From assembly GCF_012932495.1 (NCBI RefSeq), contig NZ_JABCNG010000001.1, positions 1,302,001 through 1,366,000 of the forward strand: a stretch of 64,000 nucleotides of DNA. The letters are read 5' to 3'. The DNA is from Novosphingobium sp. SG919 (GTDB lineage: Bacteria; Pseudomonadota; Alphaproteobacteria; Sphingomonadales; Sphingomonadaceae). The stretch's first letter is position 1, and every line of letters starts with the position of its first letter. Below the pieces are notes generated by a model. That model saw nothing but the letters and a program-made list of their open reading frames with translations, made no database searches and had not been told where the DNA came from. This document shows positions 20,766 to 29,462 of this stretch, piece after piece. The translations under genes and the position numbers were made by a program.

Positions 20766-20810
20766 GCAATCCGCCGGCCGGCAGGTGCCGTGCCGGCAGG
20801 GGCGGATTGC
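20766..20810. repeat. Nested long inverted repeat upstream of tpiA
   Basis: Outer 10-bp arms GCAATCCGCC (20766-20775) and GGCGGATTGC (20801-20810) enclose inner 7-bp arms GCCGGCA (20777-20783) and TGCCGGC (20791-20797). Together they make a 45-base hairpin, 45 bases before the tpiA start in the divergent ppiD/tpiA gap. It could be a 5'-UTR structure of the tpiA mRNA or a dispersed palindrome. Confidence 0.6.
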
Positions 20811-20855
20811 CAGCACCCGGTCACGGGGCAAACAGCACGAGGGACAAGGCCTGCC

Positions 20856-21626
20856 ATGGCACAACGACCATACATCGTCGGGAACTGGAAGATGAACGGA
20901 AGCCGGGCCATGATGGCCGAGGCCCGCGCAATCGACCGGGCCGCGGCGCGCCATCCCCAGGTGGATATCGCGCTGGCCCCGCCCTTTCCGCTGATCGGCC
21001 TGCTGCGCGAAGCGGTGACCGGCATCGGCGTGGGCGGCCAGGATTGCCATACCCAGGCCAAGGGGGCCCACACTGGTGACGTTTCGGCCGCGATGCTGGC
21101 CGATATCGGCGCCGACTTCGTGATTCTGGGCCATAGCGAGCGCCGCCGCGACCATGGCGAAAGCGATGCCCTGGTGCGTGCCAAGGCCGATGCCGCCCTG
21201 GCCGCCGGGCTGGGCGTGATCATCTGCGTGGGCGAAACCCTGGAAGAACGCGACAGCGGCCGGGCCGAGGCCGTGGTTGCCGGGCAAGTCGATGGCTCGC
21301 TGCCGACGGGCGACGCCGCGCTGGAAGCGGCCAATGCCGGCAAGCTCGCCGTCGCCTATGAACCCGTCTGGGCGATCGGCACCGGCCGCGTGGCCGACGT
21401 GGAAGACGTGGTGGCGATGCACGCGGCCGTGCGGGCGCGCCTGGTGGCGGCCTATGGCGAGGCCGGCAGCCGCCCGCGTATCCTGTATGGCGGTTCGGTC
21501 AACGCCGGGAACGCCGCGGCGCTCCTGGCTGCGCCCGAAGTGGGCGGCGCCCTGGTGGGCGGCGCAAGCCTGACTGCCGATGCCTTTCTGCCGATCGTGG
21601 CAGCCGCCGGCGCGGGCGAGGGCTGA
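20856..21626 (+). CDS. tpiA: Triose-phosphate isomerase
   Basis: 256 aa TIM barrel interconverting dihydroxyacetone phosphate and glyceraldehyde-3-phosphate. NWKMNGS (Lys), LGHSERRRDHGE (His95-type), YEPVWAIGTGR (catalytic Glu, loop 6) and LYGGSVNAGNAA are present. The ATG at 20856 (MAQRPYIVGNWKMNG) is the family start; a longer open frame upstream is not protein-like. secG follows on the same strand after a hairpin. Confidence 0.96.
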   Translation: MAQRPYIVGNWKMNGSRAMMAEARAIDRAAARHPQVDIALAPPFPLIGLLREAVTGIGVGGQDCHTQAKGAHTGDVSAAMLADIGADFVILGHSERRRDHGESDALVRAKADAALAAGLGVIICVGETLEERDSGRAEAVVAGQVDGSLPTGDAALEAANAGKLAVAYEPVWAIGTGRVADVEDVVAMHAAVRARLVAAYGEAGSRPRILYGGSVNAGNAAALLAAPEVGGALVGGASLTADAFLPIVAAAGAGEG

Positions 21627-21638
21627 GAGTCGGGAAAT

Positions 21639-21660
21639 CGGCCCCTTGCGCAAGGGGCCG
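21639..21660 (+). terminator. Hairpin between tpiA and secG
   Basis: Perfect palindrome with arms CGGCCCCTTGC/GCAAGGGGCCG, 12 bases after the tpiA stop. There is no T run, so it may only attenuate read-through into secG. Confidence 0.5.
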
Positions 21661-21701
21661 GCGCGCCCTAAGTGCGCCGCAACAGTTTCAGGCGGAACCT
21701 C

Positions 21702-22097
21702 ATGTCGCTCTTTATCTTCCTCACCGTCATCCAGGCGCTTGTCGCAGCAGCGCTGGTCGGCGTGATTCTCATCCAGAAGTCCGAAGGCGGCGGCCTTGGC
21801 GTGGGCGGCAGCCCGGCCGGCTTCATGTCGGCCCGTGGCGCGGCTGATTTCCTGACCCGCATGACCTCGATTCTCGCCGCGCTGTTCGTGGGGCTGAGCA
21901 TCGTGCTGGCGGCCATGGCGGTGAACACCGGTGGCACGCGCAGCCTCGACACCTCGTTGCAGCGCACGGCCGATCCGCTGGCCGGGCAAAGCCAGCAAGG
22001 TGGGGCACAGCAGCCCGCGGCCCCGGCCGCTGATCCTTCGGCGGCGGCGGTTCCGGCTGCACCGGCCGATCCTTTGGGCGGCGCCGCCAAGCAGTAA
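21702..22097 (+). CDS. secG: Preprotein translocase subunit SecG
   Basis: 131 aa inner-membrane subunit of the SecYEG channel. Two hydrophobic helices (LFIFLTVIQALVAAALVGVI and MTSILAALFVGLSIVLAAMA) flank the conserved cytoplasmic loop QKSEGGGLGVGGSPAGFM. The long Ala/Pro/Gln-rich C-terminal tail is typical of alphaproteobacterial SecG. Start at 21702 (MSLFIFLTV). Confidence 0.95.
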   Translation: MSLFIFLTVIQALVAAALVGVILIQKSEGGGLGVGGSPAGFMSARGAADFLTRMTSILAALFVGLSIVLAAMAVNTGGTRSLDTSLQRTADPLAGQSQQGGAQQPAAPAADPSAAAVPAAPADPLGGAAKQ

Positions 22098-22118
22098 CAC
22101 CGTGCAAGCATGAAGCCA

Positions 22119-22159
22119 GGCGTTCCCGCCGCACAGGCGGGGGCGCCGGTTTTGTTTTT
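22119..22159 (+). terminator. Rho-independent terminator after secG
   Basis: GC-rich stem (GGCG..CCCGCC / GGCGGG..CGCC) followed by TTTTGTTTTT at 22150-22159, 22 bases after the secG stop. Confidence 0.8.
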
Positions 22160-22289
22160 GCGCACCCATTTCGTGACGGTCCCCGCGCCCGCAGGTGGCA
22201 CGGGGACGGCCACGGTTCGTCTCGCGCTTGTGGATTGCCATGCCATTCGGCGTCGGTTCCGCTTGCGCTCCTGTCCCTTCTGACGCTAA

Positions 22290-23933
<1,644 letters not shown>

Positions 23934-23968
23934 TCCTGGCCTCGTTTCAGGGTTTCAACGCATGAAAA

Positions 23969-24000
23969 AGGGGCGCTGGCCGCATATGGCCAGCGCCCCT
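23969..24000. terminator. Bidirectional terminator between pyrG and the Hsp20 gene
   Basis: Perfect 13-bp stem AGGGGCGCTGGCC/GGCCAGCGCCCCT with loop GCATAT. A run of A on the left side serves as the T run for the minus-strand transcript. It separates the convergent genes. Confidence 0.75.
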
Positions 24001-24023
24001 TCGTGTGTCAGGCTCTCAGTGGA

Positions 24024-24488
24024 TCAGGCGGCCGCGCTGGCGTCGCCGCCGTCCACCACCGAAAGCGCCTTCTGGTTGCCGATCAGCACCTTCTTGGGCT
24101 TCATCGCTTCGGGCACTTCGCGCACCAGGTCGATGGTCAGGAGGCCATCGGCAAGGTCGGCCGCGCTCACCCGCACGAAATCGGCGAGTTCGAAGCGGCG
24201 TTCGAAGCTGCGGTTGGCGATGCCAAGATGCAGGTACTGCTTGTCGGCCAGATCGGCCTTGCTGCCCTTGACCACCAGCAGGTTCTGCTGCGCGGTGATA
24301 TCGAGTTCCTCCGGCTTGAACCCGGCGACGGCCAGCGTGATGCGATAGGCATCGTCGCCCTGGCGCTCGATATTGAAGGGCGGATAGTTGTCACCGGCAT
24401 TGGCGCGGGCCTGGCGTTCGAGCAGGTCGAACAGGCGATCGAAGCCCACGGTGGTGCGGCGATAGGGGGTGAAATCGAAACGGTTCAT
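24024..24488 (-). CDS. Hsp20-family small heat-shock protein (IbpA-like)
   Basis: 154 aa holdase chaperone that binds unfolding proteins in the cytoplasm. N-terminal MNRFDFTPYRRTTVGFDRLF and YPPFNIERQGDDAYRITLAV are typical of the class A alphaproteobacterial sHSPs; the alpha-crystallin domain runs to about residue 135 with the LHLGIANRSFERRFELADFV stretch, and the C-terminal IxI-type motif is replaced by MKPKKVLIGN. The 5' leader (see the ROSE-like hairpin) and a sigma-32-like promoter suggest double heat control. Confidence 0.93.
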   Translation of the reverse strand: MNRFDFTPYRRTTVGFDRLFDLLERQARANAGDNYPPFNIERQGDDAYRITLAVAGFKPEELDITAQQNLLVVKGSKADLADKQYLHLGIANRSFERRFELADFVRVSAADLADGLLTIDLVREVPEAMKPKKVLIGNQKALSVVDGGDASAAA

Positions 24489-24489
24489 G

Positions 24490-24516
24490 GCAATATCCTC
24501 TTGTCGAGCAATCTGC
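24490..24516 (-). promoter_or_regulatory. ROSE-type RNA thermometer hairpin (3' hairpin at the Shine-Dalgarno)
   Basis: On the minus strand the leader reads GCAGATTGCTC-GACAA-GAGGATATTGC just before the ATG at 24488. TTGCTC pairs with the Shine-Dalgarno GAGGAT leaving an opposed G-G and U-U pair, which is the hallmark of the ROSE thermometer's terminal hairpin. The leader of about 100 bases upstream contains further stems, as in known ROSE elements. Pairing at low temperature would hide the ribosome-binding site. Confidence 0.7.
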
Positions 24517-24599
24517 ACGTGCCCCGGCCCGGGAAACTCCGGCGCTGGAGCGGGTTGAAAGTGATGCGCCCGGCTTGCGGCGCGCCTCACGAACAACCA

Positions 24600-24626
24600 T
24601 GTGTGGGCTGCGTCGCGCATTTCAAG
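24600..24626 (-). promoter_or_regulatory. Putative sigma-32 (heat-shock) promoter of the Hsp20 gene
   Basis: Minus-strand CTTGAAAT (24626-24619) with CCCACACAT 11 bases downstream resembles a sigma-32 -35/-10 pair. A second CTTGAAAT lies at 24648-24641. The position gives a leader of roughly 100 bases, consistent with the ROSE-like hairpin. Confidence 0.4.
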
Positions 24627-24658
24627 GCCCCCATTTCACCATTTCAAGCGGAGCGAGC

Positions 24659-24934
24659 ATGAGCCAGAGCCCAACCCCCAAGGTCGAAATCTACACCAAG
24701 TGGGGCTGCCCCTATTGCGTGCGTGCCAAGGCCCTGCTCGACGCCAAGGGCGTTGCCTATGAAGAGCATGACGTGACCATGGGTGGCCCGAAGCGCGCCG
24801 AAATGCTGGAGCGCGCGCCCGGCGCCGCCACGGTGCCGCAGGTCTTCGTCAACGACCAGGCGCTGGGCGGTTCCGACGATATCCACGCCCTCGATCGCGC
24901 CGGCAAGCTCGACGCGCTGCTCGGCCTCGCATGA
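24659..24934 (+). CDS. grxC: Glutaredoxin 3
   Basis: 91 aa dithiol glutaredoxin reducing disulfides with glutathione. Active site CPYC in YTKWGCPYCVRAKALL, the cis-Pro in ATVPQVFVNDQ and the glutathione-binding GGSDDIHALD are visible. Start at 24659 with AGCGGAGCGAGC upstream. It overlaps the next gene by four bases (ATGA), forming a grxC-nitrilase-DUF1178 operon. Confidence 0.95.
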   Translation: MSQSPTPKVEIYTKWGCPYCVRAKALLDAKGVAYEEHDVTMGGPKRAEMLERAPGAATVPQVFVNDQALGGSDDIHALDRAGKLDALLGLA

Positions 24935-25785
24935 GCGAAGCGGTAAAAGTCGCCCTGTTGCAGATGACCAGCGGGATCGACCCGCTGGCCAATGCCGCCA
25001 CCATCGCCGATGCCGTGGCGCGCGCGGCGGGGGAGGGGGCGGCGATGCTGTTTACGCCCGAGATGGCCGGCCTGATCGATCGCGATCGCGCGCGCGCCGC
25101 GCCGCATATCGTGGCCGAAGAGGCCAACCCCGTGCTTGCTGCCGCGCGCGAGGCGGCGGCACGCCATGGTATCTGGGTGCACCTTGGCTCGCTGGCGGTG
25201 AAGCCCGATGGCGCCGCCAGCGCTTCGGGTGATGGGCGATCGGCCAACCGCGCTTTCGTGATCGACGCGGCAGGTGACATCGCCGCGCGGTACGACAAGA
25301 TGCACATGTTCGACGTGGACCTCGCCACGGGCGAAAGCTGGCGCGAATCGGCCGCCTATCGACCGGGCGAAGCCGTGGTGACGGTGGCAACGCCGGTGGG
25401 GCGGCTGGGCCTGGCGATCTGTTACGATATCCGTTTTCCCGCTCTGTTCGAGGCACTGGGCCAGGCGGGCTGCGATTGTATCGCGATTCCCGCCGCGTTT
25501 ACCGTGCCCACGGGCAAGGCGCACTGGCACCTGATGCAGCGCGCCCGCGCTGTGGAAGCGAGCGCTTTCGTCATTTCCGCTGCGCAGACCGGCCGGCATG
25601 AAGACGGGCGCGAAACCTATGGCCACAGCCTGGTGGTCGATCCGTGGGGTGATGTGGTGCTCGACATGGGGGCCGACGCCGGCCTGGGCTTTGCCGAAAT
25701 CGATCCGGCGCGCACCGCGGCCGTGCGGCAGCAACTGCCGAGCCTTGCCAACAAGCGGCCCGTGCCCATATCGCACGTGTCATGA
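24931..25785 (+). CDS. Carbon-nitrogen hydrolase (nitrilase superfamily, Nit1-like amidase)
   Basis: 284 aa. Glu-Lys-Cys triad: Glu44 in LFTPEMAGLID, Lys in RYDKMHMFDVDL, Cys in LAICYDIRFPALFEA. The YDKMHMFDVDL and RFPALFEALGQ segments are those of the Nit/deaminated-glutathione amidase branch. The location directly after glutaredoxin fits a role in repairing deaminated glutathione; this is inference from family and context. Confidence 0.88.
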   Translation: MSEAVKVALLQMTSGIDPLANAATIADAVARAAGEGAAMLFTPEMAGLIDRDRARAAPHIVAEEANPVLAAAREAAARHGIWVHLGSLAVKPDGAASASGDGRSANRAFVIDAAGDIAARYDKMHMFDVDLATGESWRESAAYRPGEAVVTVATPVGRLGLAICYDIRFPALFEALGQAGCDCIAIPAAFTVPTGKAHWHLMQRARAVEASAFVISAAQTGRHEDGRETYGHSLVVDPWGDVVLDMGADAGLGFAEIDPARTAAVRQQLPSLANKRPVPISHVS

Positions 25786-26291
25786 TTGTCTTCGATCTGC
25801 AATGCACCGGCGGCCAGCACCGCTTCGAAGGATGGTTCGCCTCGTCCCGCGACTATGCACAGCAGCAGGAACGGGGGCTGGTTACCTGCCCGGTGTGCGG
25901 CAGCGACGACGTGGTCAAGGCAGTGATGGCCCCGGCCGTGGGGCGCAAGGGCAATCAGGCGCCCGCCATGCCTACGGCCGCGCCCGCGCAGAGCGCTGCG
26001 CCGGGCGGGGCAGCGGCACCAAAGAGCGCGCCGGCCACACCACCCCCATTGCCGCCCGAAGCAGTGGCCATGCTGCGCGCCGTCGCGCTGGCCCAGGCCG
26101 AGGCGATCAAGAGTTCGACCTGGGTGGGCGATTCGTTCGCCCAGGATGCCCGCGCCATGCATTATGGCGACAAGGATGTTGCCCCCATCCATGGCCAGGC
26201 AACGCCCGAGGAAGCGCGCGATTTGCTGGACGAAGGCATTGCCATCGCGCCGCTGCTGATCCCGGTGGCGCCGCCTGGCGAAGTCAACTGA
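25782..26291 (+). CDS. DUF1178-family protein
   Basis: 169 aa. It starts with MIVFDLQCTGGQHRFEGWF and has a CPVCGSDD zinc-ribbon-like pair (Cys37 and Cys40), then a Pro/Ala-rich linker and a C-terminal helical part with MHYGDKDVAPIHGQATPEEA, as in the DUF1178 family of alphaproteobacteria and betaproteobacteria. Activity is unknown. The start overlaps the nitrilase stop by four bases. Confidence 0.9.
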   Translation: MIVFDLQCTGGQHRFEGWFASSRDYAQQQERGLVTCPVCGSDDVVKAVMAPAVGRKGNQAPAMPTAAPAQSAAPGGAAAPKSAPATPPPLPPEAVAMLRAVALAQAEAIKSSTWVGDSFAQDARAMHYGDKDVAPIHGQATPEEARDLLDEGIAIAPLLIPVAPPGEVN

Positions 26292-26345
26292 ACCGGGCCA
26301 AACGCACATTGCCTTGCCGCCACCACGCCCTTAAGAGAGGCGCGG

Positions 26346-26422
26346 GCGCCCGTAGCTCAGCAGGATAGAGCACCAGATTCCTAATCTGGGGGCCATGGGT
26401 TCGAATCCCGTCGGGCGCACCA
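26346..26422 (+). tRNA. tRNA-Arg (anticodon CCT)
   Basis: 77 nt including an encoded CCA. Acceptor stem GCGCCCG (26346-26352) pairs with CGGGCGC (26412-26418); discriminator A, then CCA. D-arm GCTCAGCAGGATAGAGC; anticodon stem CCAGA/TCTGG with loop TTCCTAA, giving anticodon CCT (codon AGG); T-arm with GGTTCGAATCC. A terminator follows. Confidence 0.95.
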
Positions 26423-26430
26423 ACAAAATG

Positions 26431-26457
26431 CCCGGTCTCGTAGAGGCCGGGTTTTTT
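26431..26457 (+). terminator. Terminator of tRNA-Arg (copy 1)
   Basis: Stem CCCGGTCTC/GAGGCCGGG with loop GTA (one G-T pair) followed by six T, nine bases after the CCA. Confidence 0.9.
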
Positions 26458-26556
26458 GTTGATGGGTCACAGGCAGGATTAGAAGTTCGAGCCGGAGCGC
26501 AGCGGAGGCCACGGGGCTGCAAGCCCCGTAATCCCGTCGGGCGCACCAACAAAATG

Positions 26557-26583
26557 CCCGGTCTCGTAGAGGCCGGGTTTTTT
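26557..26583 (+). terminator. Terminator copy 2 in the duplicated block
   Basis: Exact copy of the tRNA terminator, 126 bases downstream. Confidence 0.85.
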
Positions 26584-26649
26584 GTTGATGGGTCACAGGC
26601 AGGATTGGAAGTTCGAGCCGGAGCACAGCGGCGGCAACCGCTGGCGGGT

Positions 26650-27546
26650 TCAGCCAATCAGGGCACCCAGAGTGAGAATCGTGCGGGCGTGGCGGCGGGC
26701 CACGGCCTGGCGGTCTGCGCCGTAACCGCCGCCCAGCGTGCTGGCGAGGGGGATGCCGCGTCGCCAGGCTTGCGAGGCGACGAAGCGATCGCGCGCGGCA
26801 AGGCCTTCGTCGGTGAGGGCAAGGCGGCCCAGGCGGTCGTCCGCATGGGCATCGACGCCCCCCTGGAGCAGGATGAGGTCGGGGGCAAAATCATCGAGCA
26901 CCGGCACGAGGGCGCTGTTCAGGGCTTCGAGATAGTCAGCGTCGCCGGTCTGGTCGGGCAGGGCCACGTCGAGCGAGGAGCGCGCCTTGCGGGTGGGGAA
27001 GTTCTTTTCGGCGTGGAGCGAGAGGGTAAAGATGTCCTGGCGCCCGGCGGTGAGCGTGGCGGTGCCATCGCCCTGGTGCACGTCGAGATCGAGAATCAGG
27101 ACGCGCGCCACGTCGCCTTCCGCGATCAGCCGGTTGGCGGCCACGGCCAGATCGTTGAACACGCAATATCCCGCGCCGCTCTCGGCCAGGGCATGGTGGC
27201 TGCCGCCAGCGCTGTTGGCGGCATAGCCGTGGCGCAAGGCCAGCTTGGCCGCCAGCCAGGTGCCACCGGGCGACAGCTGCGACCGGCGCGCGATCGGCGG
27301 ATCGATGGGGAAGCCGATGCGGCGCTGCTTTTCGGGCGGGACGGCGCAGGCCAGCACTTCCTGGACATAGGCCGGATCGTGCACCGCTTCGAGCCAGGCG
27401 GGCGGCATGATCTCGGGCGCGTGGACCGTCATCGGCGTGCCGCTTGCGTGCAGTGCCTGCATCACCAGCGCGTATTTGTCGTGCGCAAAGGTGCCAGGCC
27501 GATCGGCATGCACGACATAGCCGGGATGATGGACGACATGCAGCAT
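26650..27546 (-). CDS. Histone-deacetylase-family (arginase/deacetylase fold) zinc hydrolase
   Basis: 298 aa. Class II HDAC/acetoin-utilisation-type fold. Active-site elements: GGSHHALAESGAGYCVFNDL (tandem His and the FND region), zinc ligands in LILDLDVHQGDGTA and the Asp in LLQGGVDAHADDRLG, then ASTLGGGYG. It deacetylates small molecules or proteins; the substrate is not evident. Start at 27546 (MLHVVHHPGY) leaves out a nonconserved upstream frame. Its stop lies 18 bases beyond the tRNA-associated repeat. Confidence 0.9.
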   Translation of the reverse strand: MLHVVHHPGYVVHADRPGTFAHDKYALVMQALHASGTPMTVHAPEIMPPAWLEAVHDPAYVQEVLACAVPPEKQRRIGFPIDPPIARRSQLSPGGTWLAAKLALRHGYAANSAGGSHHALAESGAGYCVFNDLAVAANRLIAEGDVARVLILDLDVHQGDGTATLTAGRQDIFTLSLHAEKNFPTRKARSSLDVALPDQTGDADYLEALNSALVPVLDDFAPDLILLQGGVDAHADDRLGRLALTDEGLAARDRFVASQAWRRGIPLASTLGGGYGADRQAVARRHARTILTLGALIG

Positions 27547-27650
27547 GCCGGCTGCGTTACCGGCCCTGGTCGCGCGGGTCGAGCCGTCTTGCCCCAGTGG
27601 GCAGGCGCCAAACCCAGACCGGCCCACCGCGTGCGTTTTGCATCACGCGC

Positions 27651-28085
27651 TCAGGCAGCAAGGGGTGCCAGCGGTTTCTGCAGGAAAAAGCGGCTTTGCC
27701 CGCGCGGGTGGTCTGCCAGGGTGCCGAACACGGCAAAGCCGAGCTTTTCGTAAAAGCCGCGTGCCTGGAACGCATAGGTATCGAGCCAGATGCCGGCGCA
27801 CCCGTGCGTGCGGGCAAGGGCTTCGGCCCGCGCCATCAGGGCTTCGCCATGGCCCTGGCCGCGATGGCTTGCGGGCACGGCGAGGAGTTCGATGAACAGC
27901 CAGTCGTAGGCGATCTTGCCCCACAGGCCGCCCAGTTCGGCGCCATCGGCATCGGTCAGCAGCAGCGCGACCGGGACGAGGCCGGGGTCGCCCCCTTCGC
28001 GCAGGTTATAGGCGCGCAAGGGGGCAAGGATGGCTTCGCGCTGCGCGTCGGTGGGGTGGGCGGCGTGGGTGATGGTAAGCGTCAT
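27651..28085 (-). CDS. GNAT-family N-acetyltransferase
   Basis: 144 aa. Acetyl-CoA-binding motif A appears as LLAVPASHRGQGHGEALM (R/Q-x-x-G-x-G/A) and motif B as WLDTYAFQARGFYEKLGFAV. Substrate unknown. It lies 104 bases upstream of the deacetylase-family gene on the same strand, so an acetylation/deacetylation pair is conceivable but not shown. Confidence 0.88.
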   Translation of the reverse strand: MTLTITHAAHPTDAQREAILAPLRAYNLREGGDPGLVPVALLLTDADGAELGGLWGKIAYDWLFIELLAVPASHRGQGHGEALMARAEALARTHGCAGIWLDTYAFQARGFYEKLGFAVFGTLADHPRGQSRFFLQKPLAPLAA

Positions 28086-28157
28086 GGCGCCGTTCTTGGC
28101 CGCAAACCGCGCGGGCGGCAACGGCCAAGGCTGGCGCTACGAGCGGCGTTGGGCGGT

Positions 28158-29300
28158 TCAGAACGGCTGGTTGAGCCGGTCGAGCGCGCCTTCCAGGATA
28201 TGGGCATGCTCGGCCGGGCTGCCATGGGCAAGTTGCAGGCGGCCCACCGCGATCGAGCTATCGATCACGTCCTGGCAGCGCGGATAGCGGCGTTCCTGAT
28301 AGGCATGCAGGCCGGCAGCCACGTCTGCCCCGGCGCGGGCGAGTTCCTCGGCCAGGACGATGCCGCTTTCCACCGCCATGCCCGCGCCAGAGGCGAGATG
28401 CGGAGTGGTGGCGTGGACGGCATCGCCGAGCAGGACCACGCGACCGGTGTACCACGGGCGCGGCTGGAGCGCGGCGGCAAGCGGGCGATAGTTGATCCAG
28501 TCCGCCGGGGTCATCGTATCGCGAATCCAGCCGGCATGGCCGCCGAAATCGGCCAGCAGGGCCTTGAGATCGTCGAACAGTTCCTGCTCGGTACGGAAGG
28601 TTTCGCGCTCTTCATGCGCGGTGAGCATCCACATGTAGATGCTGTCGGGGCTGCACGGCGTGATGCCGCAGGGGTTTTCGTGCCCGAGGTAGAATTCGCC
28701 CATGTCGAGCGTGGGCGGCTTGCGCATCGAGATGCGCCAGCAGCCCTGGCCGGTGGGCAGGGCGGGCGCCATGTGGGGGAATGCCAGGGTGCGCATGTGC
28801 GAGAAAACGCTGTCAGCGCCCACCACCAGGTCATAACGCCCGGCACTGCCGTCGGAAAACGTGACATCCACGCTATCGCCGCTTTCCGTGAGGTTGCTGA
28901 CCGTCAGGCCCAGGCGCACCGGGATGGCCAGTTCGCGCACGCGGCCCTGCATGATCTTGTGCAGCACCGGGCGCATGATGCCCCCGGTGGCAGGCAGGCC
29001 TTCCTCGATCACCGGCTCGTCCAGGTCCTTGATATGCGCGCCGTCAAAGCGGAACAGCCGGGTCTTGTTGGTGATTGCGCCCTGCGCCTTGATCTGGTCG
29101 AGCAACCCCAGGCGGCGATAGGCCCGCAAGGTTGGCCCGGTAATGGTGATGCCCGCGCCATAGACGCGCCATTGCGGGTCCAGGTCGATCAGTTCGACCG
29201 ACACGCCGCGTTCTGCCAAGGCGATGGCTGCGGCCATGCCGCCGATGCCGCCGCCAACGATCAGCGTCTTGGTGACGCCGGTGATGTTCTCCCGTTCCAT
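28158..29300 (-). CDS. FAD-dependent aromatic hydroxylase, first paralog
   Basis: 380 aa flavoprotein monooxygenase of the class A (p-hydroxybenzoate hydroxylase-like) fold. FAD-binding GGGIGGMAAAIALAERG at the N-terminus, the NAD(P)H/FAD DG-type motif as VVGADSVFSHMR, and the GD motif as LLGDAVHATTPHLASGAG. It probably hydroxylates an aromatic ring with NAD(P)H and O2. The ATG at 29300 is chosen; a GTG at 29276 (MTKTLIVGGG) preceded by GGGAGA is equally possible. It is divergent from the TonB receptor, with a palindrome between them, and is paralogous to the gene at 38473. Confidence 0.88.
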   Translation of the reverse strand: MERENITGVTKTLIVGGGIGGMAAAIALAERGVSVELIDLDPQWRVYGAGITITGPTLRAYRRLGLLDQIKAQGAITNKTRLFRFDGAHIKDLDEPVIEEGLPATGGIMRPVLHKIMQGRVRELAIPVRLGLTVSNLTESGDSVDVTFSDGSAGRYDLVVGADSVFSHMRTLAFPHMAPALPTGQGCWRISMRKPPTLDMGEFYLGHENPCGITPCSPDSIYMWMLTAHEERETFRTEQELFDDLKALLADFGGHAGWIRDTMTPADWINYRPLAAALQPRPWYTGRVVLLGDAVHATTPHLASGAGMAVESGIVLAEELARAGADVAAGLHAYQERRYPRCQDVIDSSIAVGRLQLAHGSPAEHAHILEGALDRLNQPF

Positions 29301-29347
29301 GCCGCCATGGCTAGAGCGCAGCGCGAAGGACGCAAATCCGAAGCATG

Positions 29348-29361
29348 GATAGGCGCCCATC
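29348..29361. promoter_or_regulatory. Candidate regulator site GATAG-N4-CCATC
   Basis: GATAGGCGCCCATC, a near-palindrome extended by flanking G/C (GGATAG...CATCC), in the divergent gap between the FAD hydroxylase and the TonB receptor. It matches the palindrome at 42775-42788 in 11 of 14 bases. Confidence 0.45.
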
Positions 29362-29462
29362 CACACAATCGGTAAGACGGGCCGGCATGATTGCCTTACG
29401 TGACGCCCCATGAGGTTTGCCGCGCCAAAGATGCGCGGAAATGCTCCGGGGAGGACTTGTAC

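Larger units (their letters stand above)
26404..26631 (+). repeat. Tandem duplication of tRNA 3' end plus terminator (2 x 102 bp, period 126)
   Basis: 26404-26505 and 26530-26631 are the same 102 bases with two mismatches (26481/26607 and 26499/26625). Each copy begins with the last 19 bases of the tRNA (AATCCCGTCGGGCGCACCA), contains the terminator, and ends at AGCGG. The 24 bases between them hold a palindrome (ACGGGGCT/AGCCCCGT). Confidence 0.9.

Noticed and set aside
26530..26549. Second tRNA gene in the duplicated block
   Set aside because: Only 19 bases of the tRNA 3' end are repeated; no acceptor 5' arm, D-arm or anticodon arm precedes it.
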